Origin: Legionella parisiensis
Lineage (GTDB): Bacteria > Pseudomonadota > Gammaproteobacteria > Legionellales > Legionellaceae
Length of the DNA: 64,000 bases
Assembly: GCF_001467945.1 (NCBI RefSeq)
Contig: NZ_LNYQ01000012.1
Coordinates: 617,618-681,617 of the forward strand
Reading direction: 5' to 3'
The notes beneath the pieces are model-generated. The model worked only from the letters and a program-made list of their open reading frames with translations. It searched no databases and was not told the origin of the DNA. The stretch's first letter is position 1. Each line of letters starts with the position of its first letter. This document shows positions 16,819 to 25,023 of the stretch, one piece after another. Both the position numbers and the translations under genes were made by a program.

Positions 16819-17961
16819 TCAGTAATGATATTCTTGCTGATTCATCTCTTCGGACCATATTCTGCATTGCTCTTCAACAACTTTAGGTAAGGAGCCTACT
16901 TTTTTCAATATTTGTAGTAGCAAAAAGGAATCATTAATTTTATTGGTTACGTCATCCGATAATTGAGCTACATAGTCAGTATTTCCTAATTGACTCGTAT
17001 ATTTTTTTATTTTCTCAACCGTATCAAATATATCGTCAACAATTAAACCATGTTTCATTGTATAAGGATTAATAAAAGTACCGTCGAAACCATAACGACT
17101 GGCCTCAAATCGGTTTTGATTATAGAGATAATATAAATCATTGCTTACTTGCGTGGGCCTTTCTTCTAATAAATAAATGGCCAGAGCTTGAATATAGGCG
17201 GTAATTAAAACGACTTTTTTGATGCTTAAGGGAGCATCGAAAACCCTTATTTCAACTGTGCCAAATTCGGGTTTTGGTCTGATATCCCAATAAAAGTCTT
17301 TCATGGATGTGACAATACCCAGGTGCCGCATTTTATAAAAATAGTCCGAGAATTCGTTCCAATTGATTAAGTAGGGTATAGCCCCGCTTAATGGAAATGC
17401 ATTGAACATGATAGAGCGGGATGAACAAAAGTTAGTATTGACACTCTGGTAAAAAGGCGAAGAGGCGGATAGGGCAATTAATTGAGGCACATATCGCGAA
17501 AGCGCGTGGGTAAGGTAAAGTGCATTCTCCGAGTTACCGCAGCCTATGTGGATATGCTGACCAAATTCGGTCGCCATTTGGGATAAAAAGCGGTATCGTC
17601 TTGAAATATTTTTATACCTTAATGTAGGGAATATCTTCTGCATGGCCCAGCTTTGAAAAGGATGACTTCCACCACCGCACATAGTAATTCCAAGGCTCGA
17701 TGCTTGCTCTAACAAATAGGCTTTTAATTCAAATAATTCCTGAAGCATGGTTTGTGGCGACAGATGAATCGAGGTATTAATTTCAATCATACTTTGCGTT
17801 ATCTCAGGTTTGATTCTTACTTGATTCGGACCGGTTTTAATATTTCTAATCAGATCCTTGGCTTTGGAAATTAACGAATAAGATTTCGGATCAATAAGTT
17901 GAAGTTCCAATTCAACACCAATTGATCCAACTGTAGATTTTTTAAAACGAAGATTTTTCAT
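16819..17961 (-). CDS. GCS2/YbdK-type carboxylate-amine ligase
   Basis: 380 residues, typical for the GCS2 family. TVGSIGVELELQLID at residues 10-24 holds the metal/ATP-binding Glu residues; IKPEITQSMIEINTS and CGGGSHPF follow; FGQHIHIGCG and KPEFGTVEIRVFDAP are the classic YbdK/EgtA-type blocks. The reaction is ATP-dependent coupling of glutamate (gamma-carboxyl) to an amine such as cysteine. YbdK enzymes are weak gamma-glutamylcysteine ligases in vitro, and the true substrate is often unknown. It is the first gene of the operon with the cNMP-binding and amidotransferase genes. It is divergent from argE across 196 bp, which contains TTGACA at 18100-18105 directed toward argE. Confidence 0.85.
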   Translation of the reverse strand: MKNLRFKKSTVGSIGVELELQLIDPKSYSLISKAKDLIRNIKTGPNQVRIKPEITQSMIEINTSIHLSPQTMLQELFELKAYLLEQASSLGITMCGGGSHPFQSWAMQKIFPTLRYKNISRRYRFLSQMATEFGQHIHIGCGNSENALYLTHALSRYVPQLIALSASSPFYQSVNTNFCSSRSIMFNAFPLSGAIPYLINWNEFSDYFYKMRHLGIVTSMKDFYWDIRPKPEFGTVEIRVFDAPLSIKKVVLITAYIQALAIYLLEERPTQVSNDLYYLYNQNRFEASRYGFDGTFINPYTMKHGLIVDDIFDTVEKIKKYTSQLGNTDYVAQLSDDVTNKINDSFLLLQILKKVGSLPKVVEEQCRIWSEEMNQQEYHY

Positions 17962-18157
17962 AAATCTCCTCGCGAAAATAATTCCTTTTGGTTAATTATA
18001 ATCTATATAAAGGATGATGCAGCGATTTATTGCTTAGTATTAATGATAATTTTCAGTTTTTGTACACGCTTATTTTGACGTGTATGCGAGTACAACTGCT
18101 TGACACGCTATATTTTGTGGTCCACATTGATTATTAATTATTCAATCAAGGATGGTA

Positions 18158-19336
18158 ATGGATACGTTACAATGGTTGGATCGGCTTATCCGTTTCAATT
18201 CGATTTCTAAGACTTCGAATTTGGAGCTCATTGAAAGCATTGATAACTGGTTTAAATTACATCACATTTATTCGAAAATTATACCTGGACCGACAGAATC
18301 CAGAGTTAATTTATTTGCAACAATTCCTGCAAGAAATAATCAAAAAGAAGGAGGTATTCTTCTTTCAGGTCATACTGATGTGGTTCCTGTAGGAGGGCAA
18401 ATATGGAATACAGATCCTTTTGTAGCCACAGAGTCTGATAATAAAATTTATGGTCGTGGGGCATGTGATATGAAGGGATTTCTTGCGGTCATTCTCGCTC
18501 TTGTTCCCGAGTTTAAAAAGTTGAACCTGTTGAAGCCGATACACTTTTCATTTACCTGTGATGAAGAAATAGGTTGTATCGGCGTGAATTATGTAATTGA
18601 TTTTCTTAAAAAACATGACATTCGTCCTGAGGGATGTATTGTTGGTGAGCCTTCTAATATGCGACCAATAATAGGCGGAAAATCCAGAAAGCTTTACCAT
18701 TGTCAGGTACAGGGAAAAGCAGCTCACTCTTCCCTTGCTTTTGAAGGATGTAATGCAATCGAGTATGGAAGTCGTTTAATTTCTTATATTAATTCTATTG
18801 CTCGTTATGTAAAAGAAAATGGGCCGTTTGATAATGATTATGATTGTCCATTCAGTACGATAACCGTTAATATTGTTAGTGGCGGCAATGCAACAAATGT
18901 AATTCCCGGAGTGTGTGAATTTATTCTTGAAGTGCGTTATATCAATCAATTTCTCATTGAAAATTTTCGCAGTCAAATTGAAAATTATATTCATAATGAG
19001 CTGCTGCCTGAGATGAGAAAAACCTACTCCGAAGCAATGATTTATTTTGATGAAACCTCTGATGCATCTGGATTTCGTGCTCTTGAGGACTCATCGATCA
19101 CGAGGATAGTTCGTGCTGTGACCGGAATACAGGAGCGATTAAAAGTTTCTTATGGAACAGAAGCAGGAATCATTCAAAATGCACATATCCCTACTGTGAT
19201 TTGTGGTCCTGGTGATATTAAACAGGCACATAATCCAAATGAATTTATAACGATTGAACAACTTAACCTCTGTGAAAAAGTACTAAAGAATGTAATCACT
19301 TTTTTCTGTGTAGCTCCCCAAGGGAGTGAAATGTAA
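18158..19336 (+). CDS. argE: M20-family acetylornithine deacetylase
   Basis: 392 residues starting at the ATG at 18158; AAGGA ends five bases before it, while the ATG six bases earlier overlaps that site. Zinc ligands and catalytic residues are present in order: His72 with Asp74 (SGHTDVVPVGG), Asp104 (GRGACDMKG), catalytic Glu136 and ligand Glu137 (CDEEIG), Glu164 (VGEPSNM) and a C-terminal His in QAHNPNE. The segment AAHSSLAFEGCNAIEY is the dimerisation-domain entry of ArgE. The reaction is hydrolysis of N2-acetylornithine to ornithine and acetate in arginine synthesis. No other arg genes are nearby, and being divergent from the gamma-glutamyl operon leaves room for another N-acyl amino-acid substrate. 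Confidence 0.85.
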   Translation: MDTLQWLDRLIRFNSISKTSNLELIESIDNWFKLHHIYSKIIPGPTESRVNLFATIPARNNQKEGGILLSGHTDVVPVGGQIWNTDPFVATESDNKIYGRGACDMKGFLAVILALVPEFKKLNLLKPIHFSFTCDEEIGCIGVNYVIDFLKKHDIRPEGCIVGEPSNMRPIIGGKSRKLYHCQVQGKAAHSSLAFEGCNAIEYGSRLISYINSIARYVKENGPFDNDYDCPFSTITVNIVSGGNATNVIPGVCEFILEVRYINQFLIENFRSQIENYIHNELLPEMRKTYSEAMIYFDETSDASGFRALEDSSITRIVRAVTGIQERLKVSYGTEAGIIQNAHIPTVICGPGDIKQAHNPNEFITIEQLNLCEKVLKNVITFFCVAPQGSEM

Positions 19337-19348
19337 ACAGATTCAAAT

Positions 19349-19852
19349 TTATTGATTACGAATGCGGTAAAAATAACAAGCCATATCCTTATAGTGCCCT
19401 TTTTTATAATACTTCATACCGCATTTTTGCATGACCCTGAATGAAGCAGTATTCTTTCTGTCGGCATAGGCGATGATATATTTTGTCTCGATATTCTCCC
19501 TTGCCCAGCGCAAAAGCGCTTTTAATATTTCTGTTGCGTACCCTTTATGCCAAAATTTTTGATGTAAGAGATATCCTACTTTTATTTCTCCAGACTCCAG
19601 CTGGTTGAAATAGGATTCCCCTACGAATTCGTCATTAGATAGCTTAAAAATAACAAAACATGGTAAACGCTTCTCTTGGTAATCAACCAGACATTCGTCA
19701 ATATAATCCTTGATGTCTTTATCGTTTAACAAACCTTCAGGAAAAAACTCTTTAACTGCGGGATCTCTTTCTATACGCTTTAAATGCTTGTCATCCCCTT
19801 TTTTAATTAAGCGCAAACCAAGATGCGGGGTTTTTATCAAATAGTTTTCCAT
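19349..19852 (-). CDS. RimJ/RimL-type GNAT acetyltransferase
   Basis: 167 residues, full GNAT_3 fold. TPHLGLRLIKKGDD is the first strand; GESYFNQLESGEIKVGYLLH and the acetyl-CoA loop FWHKGYATEILKALLRWA follow; TASFRVMQKCGMKYY is the closing helix and strand. The group acetylates ribosomal-protein N-termini or small amines; the substrate cannot be predicted. It converges on argE with a 12-base gap and no room for a terminator. Confidence 0.8.
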   Translation of the reverse strand: MENYLIKTPHLGLRLIKKGDDKHLKRIERDPAVKEFFPEGLLNDKDIKDYIDECLVDYQEKRLPCFVIFKLSNDEFVGESYFNQLESGEIKVGYLLHQKFWHKGYATEILKALLRWARENIETKYIIAYADRKNTASFRVMQKCGMKYYKKGHYKDMACYFYRIRNQ

Positions 19853-19957
19853 AACGTACCTGCATAGAGGATAAATATATATATCTATATCTTAGTACAC
19901 TAATGATTGTAGTAAATATTTTTTGCTACTTACTATTGGAAGTGTTTACTCTGTTAC

Positions 19958-20179
19958 TTATCTTTGCCCTATTTGCCGTGCTTTATGCACGGGCATCCAG
20001 TCGGTTGTGCCTGGATATAGGAGCTGTCTTCTGCGCATAAAGTGTGGAAGGTAAGATACAGCGTATAATCCTGTGAACAAAATGATAGAAAACAAGACAA
20101 AAAGAGCTAAAATTAAATGAGGAGCCGAAGGTGTTTGAACGGAATGAAATTTTATTCGATTTTTATCAAAAAATTTAAT
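19958..20179 (-). other. Possible small single-span membrane ORF without a standard start
   Basis: The 350-bp gap 19853-20202 holds a reverse-strand open frame of about 74 codons ending at 19958. Its text includes HLILALFVLFSIILFTGLY, a good membrane span, then a basic cytosolic-type tail (FMRRRQLLYPG). No ATG, GTG or TTG initiates the hydrophobic part; an ATT at 20177-20179 is the earliest possible codon after an upstream stop. It may be a remnant, a non-canonically started small protein, or chance. Otherwise the gap holds only the upstream region of fdhA. Confidence 0.25.
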
Positions 20180-20202
20180 ACCTAATCTTTAAGGAGCATG
20201 GA

Positions 20203-21396
20203 ATGCAAACAAATCGCGGTGTTATTTATACCGGTAAAGGAACTGTTCGAGTTGATGCAATCGATTTCCCCAAATTCGTTAATCCTAAAGGAAAAAAAAT
20301 CAATCATGCAGTAATACTCAAAGTGATATCTACTAATATTTGTGGTAGTGATCAGCATATGGTGAGAGGAAGAACGACAGCTCCAGCAGGAATGATTTTA
20401 GGGCATGAAATTACCGGTGAAGTGATTGAAGCCGGATCCGATGTTGAGTTTATAAAAATAGGTGATCTTTGTTCTGTTCCCTTTAATGTGGCCTGTGGAC
20501 GTTGTAGAAATTGCAAAGAGCAATTCACGGACGTATGCCTCAATGTGAATGACTCGCGTGCAGGAGGTGCCTATGGCTATGTCGATCTCGGCGGCTGGAT
20601 TGGGGGGCAAGCAGAATATGTCATGATTCCGTATGCAGATTTTAATTTATTAAAATTTCCTGATAAAGATCAGGCTCTAGCAAAAATTCGTGATTTAACG
20701 TGTCTGTCTGATATTTTACCTACTGGTTACCACGGCTGTATCAACGCGGGTGTTAAATCAGGCTCAACGGTCTTTATATCGGGCGCAGGCCCTGTTGGTC
20801 TTGCTGCAGCTGCTTCTGCATTGTTCCTTGGCGCAGCTGTGGTCATTATTAGTGATGTCAACGAAGATCGGCTAGCTCATGCCAAAAGCTTTGGCTGTCA
20901 AACGGTCAATCCCTCTTTGGATGTGCCTATGCGCGAACAAATTCAGCAAATTTTAGGGGTACCTGAAGTTGACTGTGCTATTGACTGCGTTGGTTTTGAA
21001 GCGAGAGGTCACGATGCAGATGGAAAAACGATTGAGGAACCTGCTGTGGTTCTCAATCAATTGATGGAGGTAACCCGGGCTGCTGGTGCTATTGGGATCC
21101 CTGGTTTATATGTCACAGCAGATCCAGGTGCGGTAGACAAAGCAGCAAAAAAAGGTATTTTAAGTTTGCACTTGGGTACAGGTTGGGCCAAATCATTGTC
21201 GTTTGCTACAGGCCAGACGCCAGTAATGAAATATAATTATGGTTTAATGATGGCTATTTTAAACGACCGGCTTCCAATAGCAAAAGCGGTCAATGTTTCT
21301 GTTATTACTTTAGATGAGGCACCCCGTGCTTACGTTGAATTTGACCATGGAGCACCAAAAAAATTTGTTATTGATCCTCATAAGTCTTTTTCATAA
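20203..21396 (+). CDS. fdhA: Glutathione-independent formaldehyde dehydrogenase
   Basis: 397 residues, the length of Pseudomonas putida FdhA. It starts with AAGGAG six bases before the ATG. Catalytic-zinc ligands are Cys47 (NICGSDQH), His68-Glu69 (LGHEITGEV) and Asp170 (CLSDILPTGYHG); the structural zinc site is Cys98, Cys101, Cys104 and Cys112. The NAD-binding motif GAGPVG is at 194-199, followed by an acidic ISDVNEDR turn that favours NAD. The insertion around AGGAYGYVDLGGWIGGQAEY is specific to the glutathione-independent type, in which NAD stays tightly bound. Expected reaction: formaldehyde plus NAD to formate, or aldehyde dismutation. It is followed by a TetR-type regulator gene 326 bp downstream, which could control it. 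Confidence 0.9.
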   Translation: MQTNRGVIYTGKGTVRVDAIDFPKFVNPKGKKINHAVILKVISTNICGSDQHMVRGRTTAPAGMILGHEITGEVIEAGSDVEFIKIGDLCSVPFNVACGRCRNCKEQFTDVCLNVNDSRAGGAYGYVDLGGWIGGQAEYVMIPYADFNLLKFPDKDQALAKIRDLTCLSDILPTGYHGCINAGVKSGSTVFISGAGPVGLAAAASALFLGAAVVIISDVNEDRLAHAKSFGCQTVNPSLDVPMREQIQQILGVPEVDCAIDCVGFEARGHDADGKTIEEPAVVLNQLMEVTRAAGAIGIPGLYVTADPGAVDKAAKKGILSLHLGTGWAKSLSFATGQTPVMKYNYGLMMAILNDRLPIAKAVNVSVITLDEAPRAYVEFDHGAPKKFVIDPHKSFS

Positions 21397-21487
21397 GTCT
21401 ATGATCTTAAAGGCGTATTTTTATTGATTATGATCTTATCGCGTGCTCAAAAGGAAAATATGCCACTTGCACAGAACATTGCAGCAA

Positions 21488-21503
21488 GTTAGCCAAGGCT
21501 AAC
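21488..21503. repeat. Short perfect inverted repeat downstream of fdhA
   Basis: GTTAGCC-AA-GGCTAAC, 7-bp arms, 92 bp after the fdhA stop, without a T-run. It could be a weak terminator or a protein-binding site. The rest of 21397-21722 holds no convincing gene. Confidence 0.4.
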
Positions 21504-21681
21504 AAGTGCACAAGAAATTATAACAATCGTTCCTGTAATAAATGTTGATTTGTCTAGCTCATAGGAAGACATAGTGTACTTTTGATTGATTATCATAGTA
21601 CAGCACTCACTTTGTAGCAGTTTGAAAAATTAACTCATGTCATGACTGCGTGTTTTAAGTTGAGAAGGCAGTAAATTGCTC

Positions 21682-21698
21682 CTATACCTATAGTATAG
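21682..21698. promoter_or_regulatory. Candidate operator for TetR-type regulator
   Basis: CTATAC-CTATA-GTATAG has perfect 6-bp arms with a 5-bp centre, ending 24 bp before the regulator's start. Position and size fit an autoregulatory TetR operator. Inferred only. Confidence 0.45.
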
Positions 21699-21722
21699 AG
21701 TTTGAGAAAAAGGATTTTAATT

Positions 21723-22376
21723 ATGAAAAAAGTGCATGTAACCGCCAATGAAATTGTAAATGCTGCGCTCTCTCTTGCGGAGCAGACTTCATGGGAGAAC
21801 GTGAGGCTCTTTGATATCGCCAAACGACTTAACGTTAATCTAGAGGATATTCGTTCTTGTTTCCGTGAAAAGAATGAATTGATAGATGCTTTTTTCGATA
21901 GGGCGGACAAAGCAATGTTAGCAAGGGCCGAGCAGCCAGAAATGATAGGGCTAAATACCCCTGAGCGTTTACATAAACTCTTAATGTCTTGGTTTCAAGT
22001 GTTGCAAACCCATCGTAATGTTGTGAGACAAATGCTTTGGTCACAGCTGGAGGTGGGGCATATTCATGTGCAATTTCCTGCGCTTTTGCGAGTGAGCAGA
22101 ACAGTACAATGGTGGAGAGAAGCAGCGCAACGCTCAGCGACTTATTACCACCGCGCTATTGAAGAAACAGGCTTGACACTTATTTTTCTAATGACTATGG
22201 CGTATTGGGCACACGACGATTCGAAAGAAGCCATAAATACCAGTCGGTTTTTGCAAAAAAAGCTTTCTCTAGCACATTGTTTAAAGGAAAAAACTAAGGA
22301 TTTATGCGATCTTGCTCATGGGCGTGGTTTTTCTCGTGAGATAAAATCTGATGATAGCGACATTATATTTCGTTAA
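21723..22376 (+). CDS. TetR-family transcriptional regulator
   Basis: 217 residues from the ATG at 21723 with AAGGA about nine bases upstream; a TTG-started extension of 21 nt is rejected. Residues 5-50 form the TetR helix-turn-helix: TANEIVNAALSLAEQTSWEN, then VRLFDIAKRLNVNLEDIRSC and FREKNELIDAFFDRAD. The core text (VRLFDIA.RLNV) is diverged from the usual MRDIAxxAGVS. The C-terminal ligand domain is helical and Trp-rich (VQWWREAAQRS), with no clear ligand family. The inverted repeat just upstream suggests autorepression. Its nearest upstream neighbour on the same strand is fdhA, so aldehyde or stress response control is possible but unproven. Confidence 0.72.
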   Translation: MKKVHVTANEIVNAALSLAEQTSWENVRLFDIAKRLNVNLEDIRSCFREKNELIDAFFDRADKAMLARAEQPEMIGLNTPERLHKLLMSWFQVLQTHRNVVRQMLWSQLEVGHIHVQFPALLRVSRTVQWWREAAQRSATYYHRAIEETGLTLIFLMTMAYWAHDDSKEAINTSRFLQKKLSLAHCLKEKTKDLCDLAHGRGFSREIKSDDSDIIFR

Positions 22377-22405
22377 TTCAGCAAGAGGCTGAATGAACAG
22401 TTTTT
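22377..22405 (+). terminator. Intrinsic-type terminator of the TetR gene
   Basis: TTCAGC-AAGAG-GCTGAA forms a 6-bp stem starting just after the stop codon, followed by TGAACAG and TTTTT. It lies between convergent genes. Confidence 0.5.
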
Positions 22406-22429
22406 GGGTCAAAAAAGTGTGCGGTTCTC

Positions 22430-24934
22430 TTACTTTATCGTGACCTTGCTGAAAATTTCTGCAACAAGATAATCAAGTTGGGAGGAGGTCACATCTTCAA
22501 GGTATTCCACTTGTGGTACAGGGATAACATCCACCAGGATTTCACTTGATTTTTTACGAGCCAATTGTTCCTGATATTCATTACTAAACTCTGTTCTTAT
22601 TTTTCTACTTGCTAATTCATCCATAAATTCTTGACTAAAATCAGCCAACTGTTTCCTGCGAGCAACTTCTTCAAGATATTCCGTGAAAAATTGTTTCTTC
22701 AACTTTTCTTCCATTTGCTTTGAGGTGATATCAAGTTCGATACGCTCTGTTCTTGCAGCTACTTGCATGCTGGAATCCACTCCTAAATGCGACGCACCTT
22801 TCGCTGTTATAATGCAACGAGGAGCGTTGTTTAGGCCAATGACACGGCCTTTTCCCATACTGCCAGGATCGTAGGTAAAGTGTTGGCCATTGGGCAGAAG
22901 CAATCTGCTGCCTTCTGCATGAGGCAAGCGCCCTTCTATCCAGTCAAAAATCTGCTCGGTTGCTTCGTGCCCCCCTCGAAAACCTGATTTTACCTCATAC
23001 AATTTGAGAATTCTTAAATTGCCTTTTTCAATGACAGCGATTACATCATCAGCAAATAATTTTTCTGGATTGAGTTTCCCATTTTCCATTAATTGAATTT
23101 TAAGGCCGCTAATCAGTTTGGCATCGGGTACCGCTTTGCGTATTTCATCAAGATGTTTTAGTTTGATTTCTTTTGAAAGAATTTCCGCTAAATTGCCTTT
23201 AAGAACATTGAAACTCCCTTGAGTGACGGTGGCTGTGCGAATTCGATACGTTTTTAATACCTCTTTAGGATTAATGCCGGCAAAAGTAGTTGGAAAGATA
23301 TCATCAAGCCGCTCTGTAAGTTTTTGGGGTTGCTTGAAGAATTTCGCTAATAATTGCATAGCTTCGTCATCTGACAAGTCCATTGGCCGTGGCACTTCAA
23401 AATTATTAATAAGATGCTGTGTTTGTCTTAGTTTATACTTGGCGCGTCTTACATAGTCGCTTCCTAAAAAACCTTTGAGTAGCTTTATTGCCTCAGGATT
23501 TCGCGTTTTACCCAGGGCCCATTTGCGGGGGCTTTCAGGGCTTGATTTACCTTTTGTATAGGCACGATAAGCCTCTTGCAGCTCACTATGCATAAATCCC
23601 GTGCCATCTACATTGAGTAGCTCATCAACAGTGGGTGGTTCGCTTTTAATTTTTTTATAGATTCTGCTCAGTTCTTCCACTTGTTGCGCGGTCGCTGCAA
23701 GCCCTTTCTTGATTCTTTTTTCTGTTTCGCGAATCAATTTCGCATCTTCTGCATTTACTCCACCTTTTTTTATTTTTTCTAGTAATTGTGCTGTTTTTTC
23801 TGCTCTACGCCCAAAAGAGCGTCTTAATACGGCAACACTGCGGGCAGCACCGCTTGCGGCGAAGGGAAGCAGTGCTCCGAGACCAAGTATTGCAATTTCT
23901 GTACTCGATAGTTTTCGACCGTATAAATCACGGCCGCTATACCAACCTTTGGTAAATTCAGCAATATCAACTACATCCCCAATAGCGGGTATAAAACGAA
24001 CGGCCAAATCGATGGCCGTTAGCTCAGGACTAAGTACTATCGGTTGAATAATTGGGATTGTCTTCGGATTAAGGTGTTGCCAGTAGGATTTAATCTCATT
24101 AAATTTCAGCCCTTGCGTGGGGACATTCGCTATTTTTTCTGTTTCATAAATTTCAAAAAAACTCCCGGCACTTGAGGTTTTTTTACCACCGAGCAATACA
24201 TTGCCGGGAGTATAATAAATGGGTTCCCGTACTAATTCGATTTTAACAGCGGGTGTTTTCACTATTTCGAGCAGAGGTATATTACTAAATTTATTTCCGC
24301 GCTTGGCATCCATGCTTCCTTTTGCATTAATCTGAAAGGCAAATTGTGCATCCGAATGCACTTGATCAACCTGGTTTAACAAATCTAAAAACTCTATATC
24401 ACCACTATGACGTGGTACGGTTATAATCAAATCCTGCTTTGATTGCTGATGGCGAATAATAATTCCATTACTAAGTGGTGAAAGCGTAAAAAAATTACTG
24501 GAGGGTATCGAATACAGATACCACTTCTTAAGATCGCCAACATCTTTACCTTGTGGCGGTTCAGGCGGATTTACTTGGAATTCGCCAAGCAAGTTATGGG
24601 TATTAAAATCTGTGCCAATGGTAGGCACGAGTTCAGGATCTTGTACTCTAATGATCTCAATTAAAGGATAAAATGAATTGGCTTCATAAGGCTCAGGTGG
24701 ATATCCGCTGAACGTAATACTTACGCCAGGCCCTGCTATGATTTTAAAAATGGCATACGGTCGATCAGATGTAGGTTCCAAATATTGATAATAAGCCGGC
24801 ATTCGTCCTTGTGCCTGTGCGCCACGTAAATCACTTAGCTCAATAACCAGTTTTTTTCCGCTTAAAATATAGACAAAATTTAATTTGATTTTATTCTTAC
24901 TTATTTCGGCTGAAAAATTTTCGTAAGCAGTCAT
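22430..24934 (-). CDS. Polymorphic-toxin-like protein: pre-toxin segment plus PD-(D/E)XK-like nuclease
   Basis: 834 residues from the ATG at 24934, which has AGGATAAGGA upstream; an in-frame ATG at 24985 lacks a ribosome site. Residues 1-300 are beta-rich and unrecognised. Residues about 314-368 (FIPAIGDVVDIAEFTKGWYS, GRDLYGRKLS, EIAILGLGALLPF) match the pre-toxin TG-type segment that precedes toxin domains in bacterial polymorphic toxins. After a helical stretch, residues 580-665 have GNLAEILSKE (Glu584), FADDVIAVIEKG (Asp629/630) and LYEVKSGFRGG (Glu647-x-Lys649) plus Gln660, a PD-(D/E)XK nuclease pattern. The C-terminus has three repeats of about 17 residues (750-799). No signal peptide. 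It is divergent from a three-gene operon. No classical immunity gene is adjacent downstream. Probable DNA or RNA cleavage; target and delivery are unknown. Confidence 0.65.
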   Translation of the reverse strand: MTAYENFSAEISKNKIKLNFVYILSGKKLVIELSDLRGAQAQGRMPAYYQYLEPTSDRPYAIFKIIAGPGVSITFSGYPPEPYEANSFYPLIEIIRVQDPELVPTIGTDFNTHNLLGEFQVNPPEPPQGKDVGDLKKWYLYSIPSSNFFTLSPLSNGIIIRHQQSKQDLIITVPRHSGDIEFLDLLNQVDQVHSDAQFAFQINAKGSMDAKRGNKFSNIPLLEIVKTPAVKIELVREPIYYTPGNVLLGGKKTSSAGSFFEIYETEKIANVPTQGLKFNEIKSYWQHLNPKTIPIIQPIVLSPELTAIDLAVRFIPAIGDVVDIAEFTKGWYSGRDLYGRKLSSTEIAILGLGALLPFAASGAARSVAVLRRSFGRRAEKTAQLLEKIKKGGVNAEDAKLIRETEKRIKKGLAATAQQVEELSRIYKKIKSEPPTVDELLNVDGTGFMHSELQEAYRAYTKGKSSPESPRKWALGKTRNPEAIKLLKGFLGSDYVRRAKYKLRQTQHLINNFEVPRPMDLSDDEAMQLLAKFFKQPQKLTERLDDIFPTTFAGINPKEVLKTYRIRTATVTQGSFNVLKGNLAEILSKEIKLKHLDEIRKAVPDAKLISGLKIQLMENGKLNPEKLFADDVIAVIEKGNLRILKLYEVKSGFRGGHEATEQIFDWIEGRLPHAEGSRLLLPNGQHFTYDPGSMGKGRVIGLNNAPRCIITAKGASHLGVDSSMQVAARTERIELDITSKQMEEKLKKQFFTEYLEEVARRKQLADFSQEFMDELASRKIRTEFSNEYQEQLARKKSSEILVDVIPVPQVEYLEDVTSSQLDYLVAEIFSKVTIK

Positions 24935-24998
24935 ATCCTTATCCTGTTGTTTGAAAAATCCTTTTTGCGAACTATACTTGTTCATTATGGACTATAAA

Positions 24999-25013
24999 GT
25001 CTCATGATGAGAC
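24999..25013. promoter_or_regulatory. Perfect inverted repeat in the divergent promoter region
   Basis: GTCTCAT-G-ATGAGAC, 7-bp arms with a single central base, lying between the toxin-like gene and the divergent operon. It is well placed to be an operator that silences both sides. No regulator gene is obvious in the locus. Confidence 0.5.
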
Positions 25014-25023
25014 ATACTTCAAA

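Noticed and set aside
21460..21541. 27-codon reverse-strand frame encoding a possible membrane span (FITGTIVIISCALVSL)
   Set aside because: Lacks a ribosome site and lies in a hairpin-containing gap; could be a small membrane protein but is unsupported.
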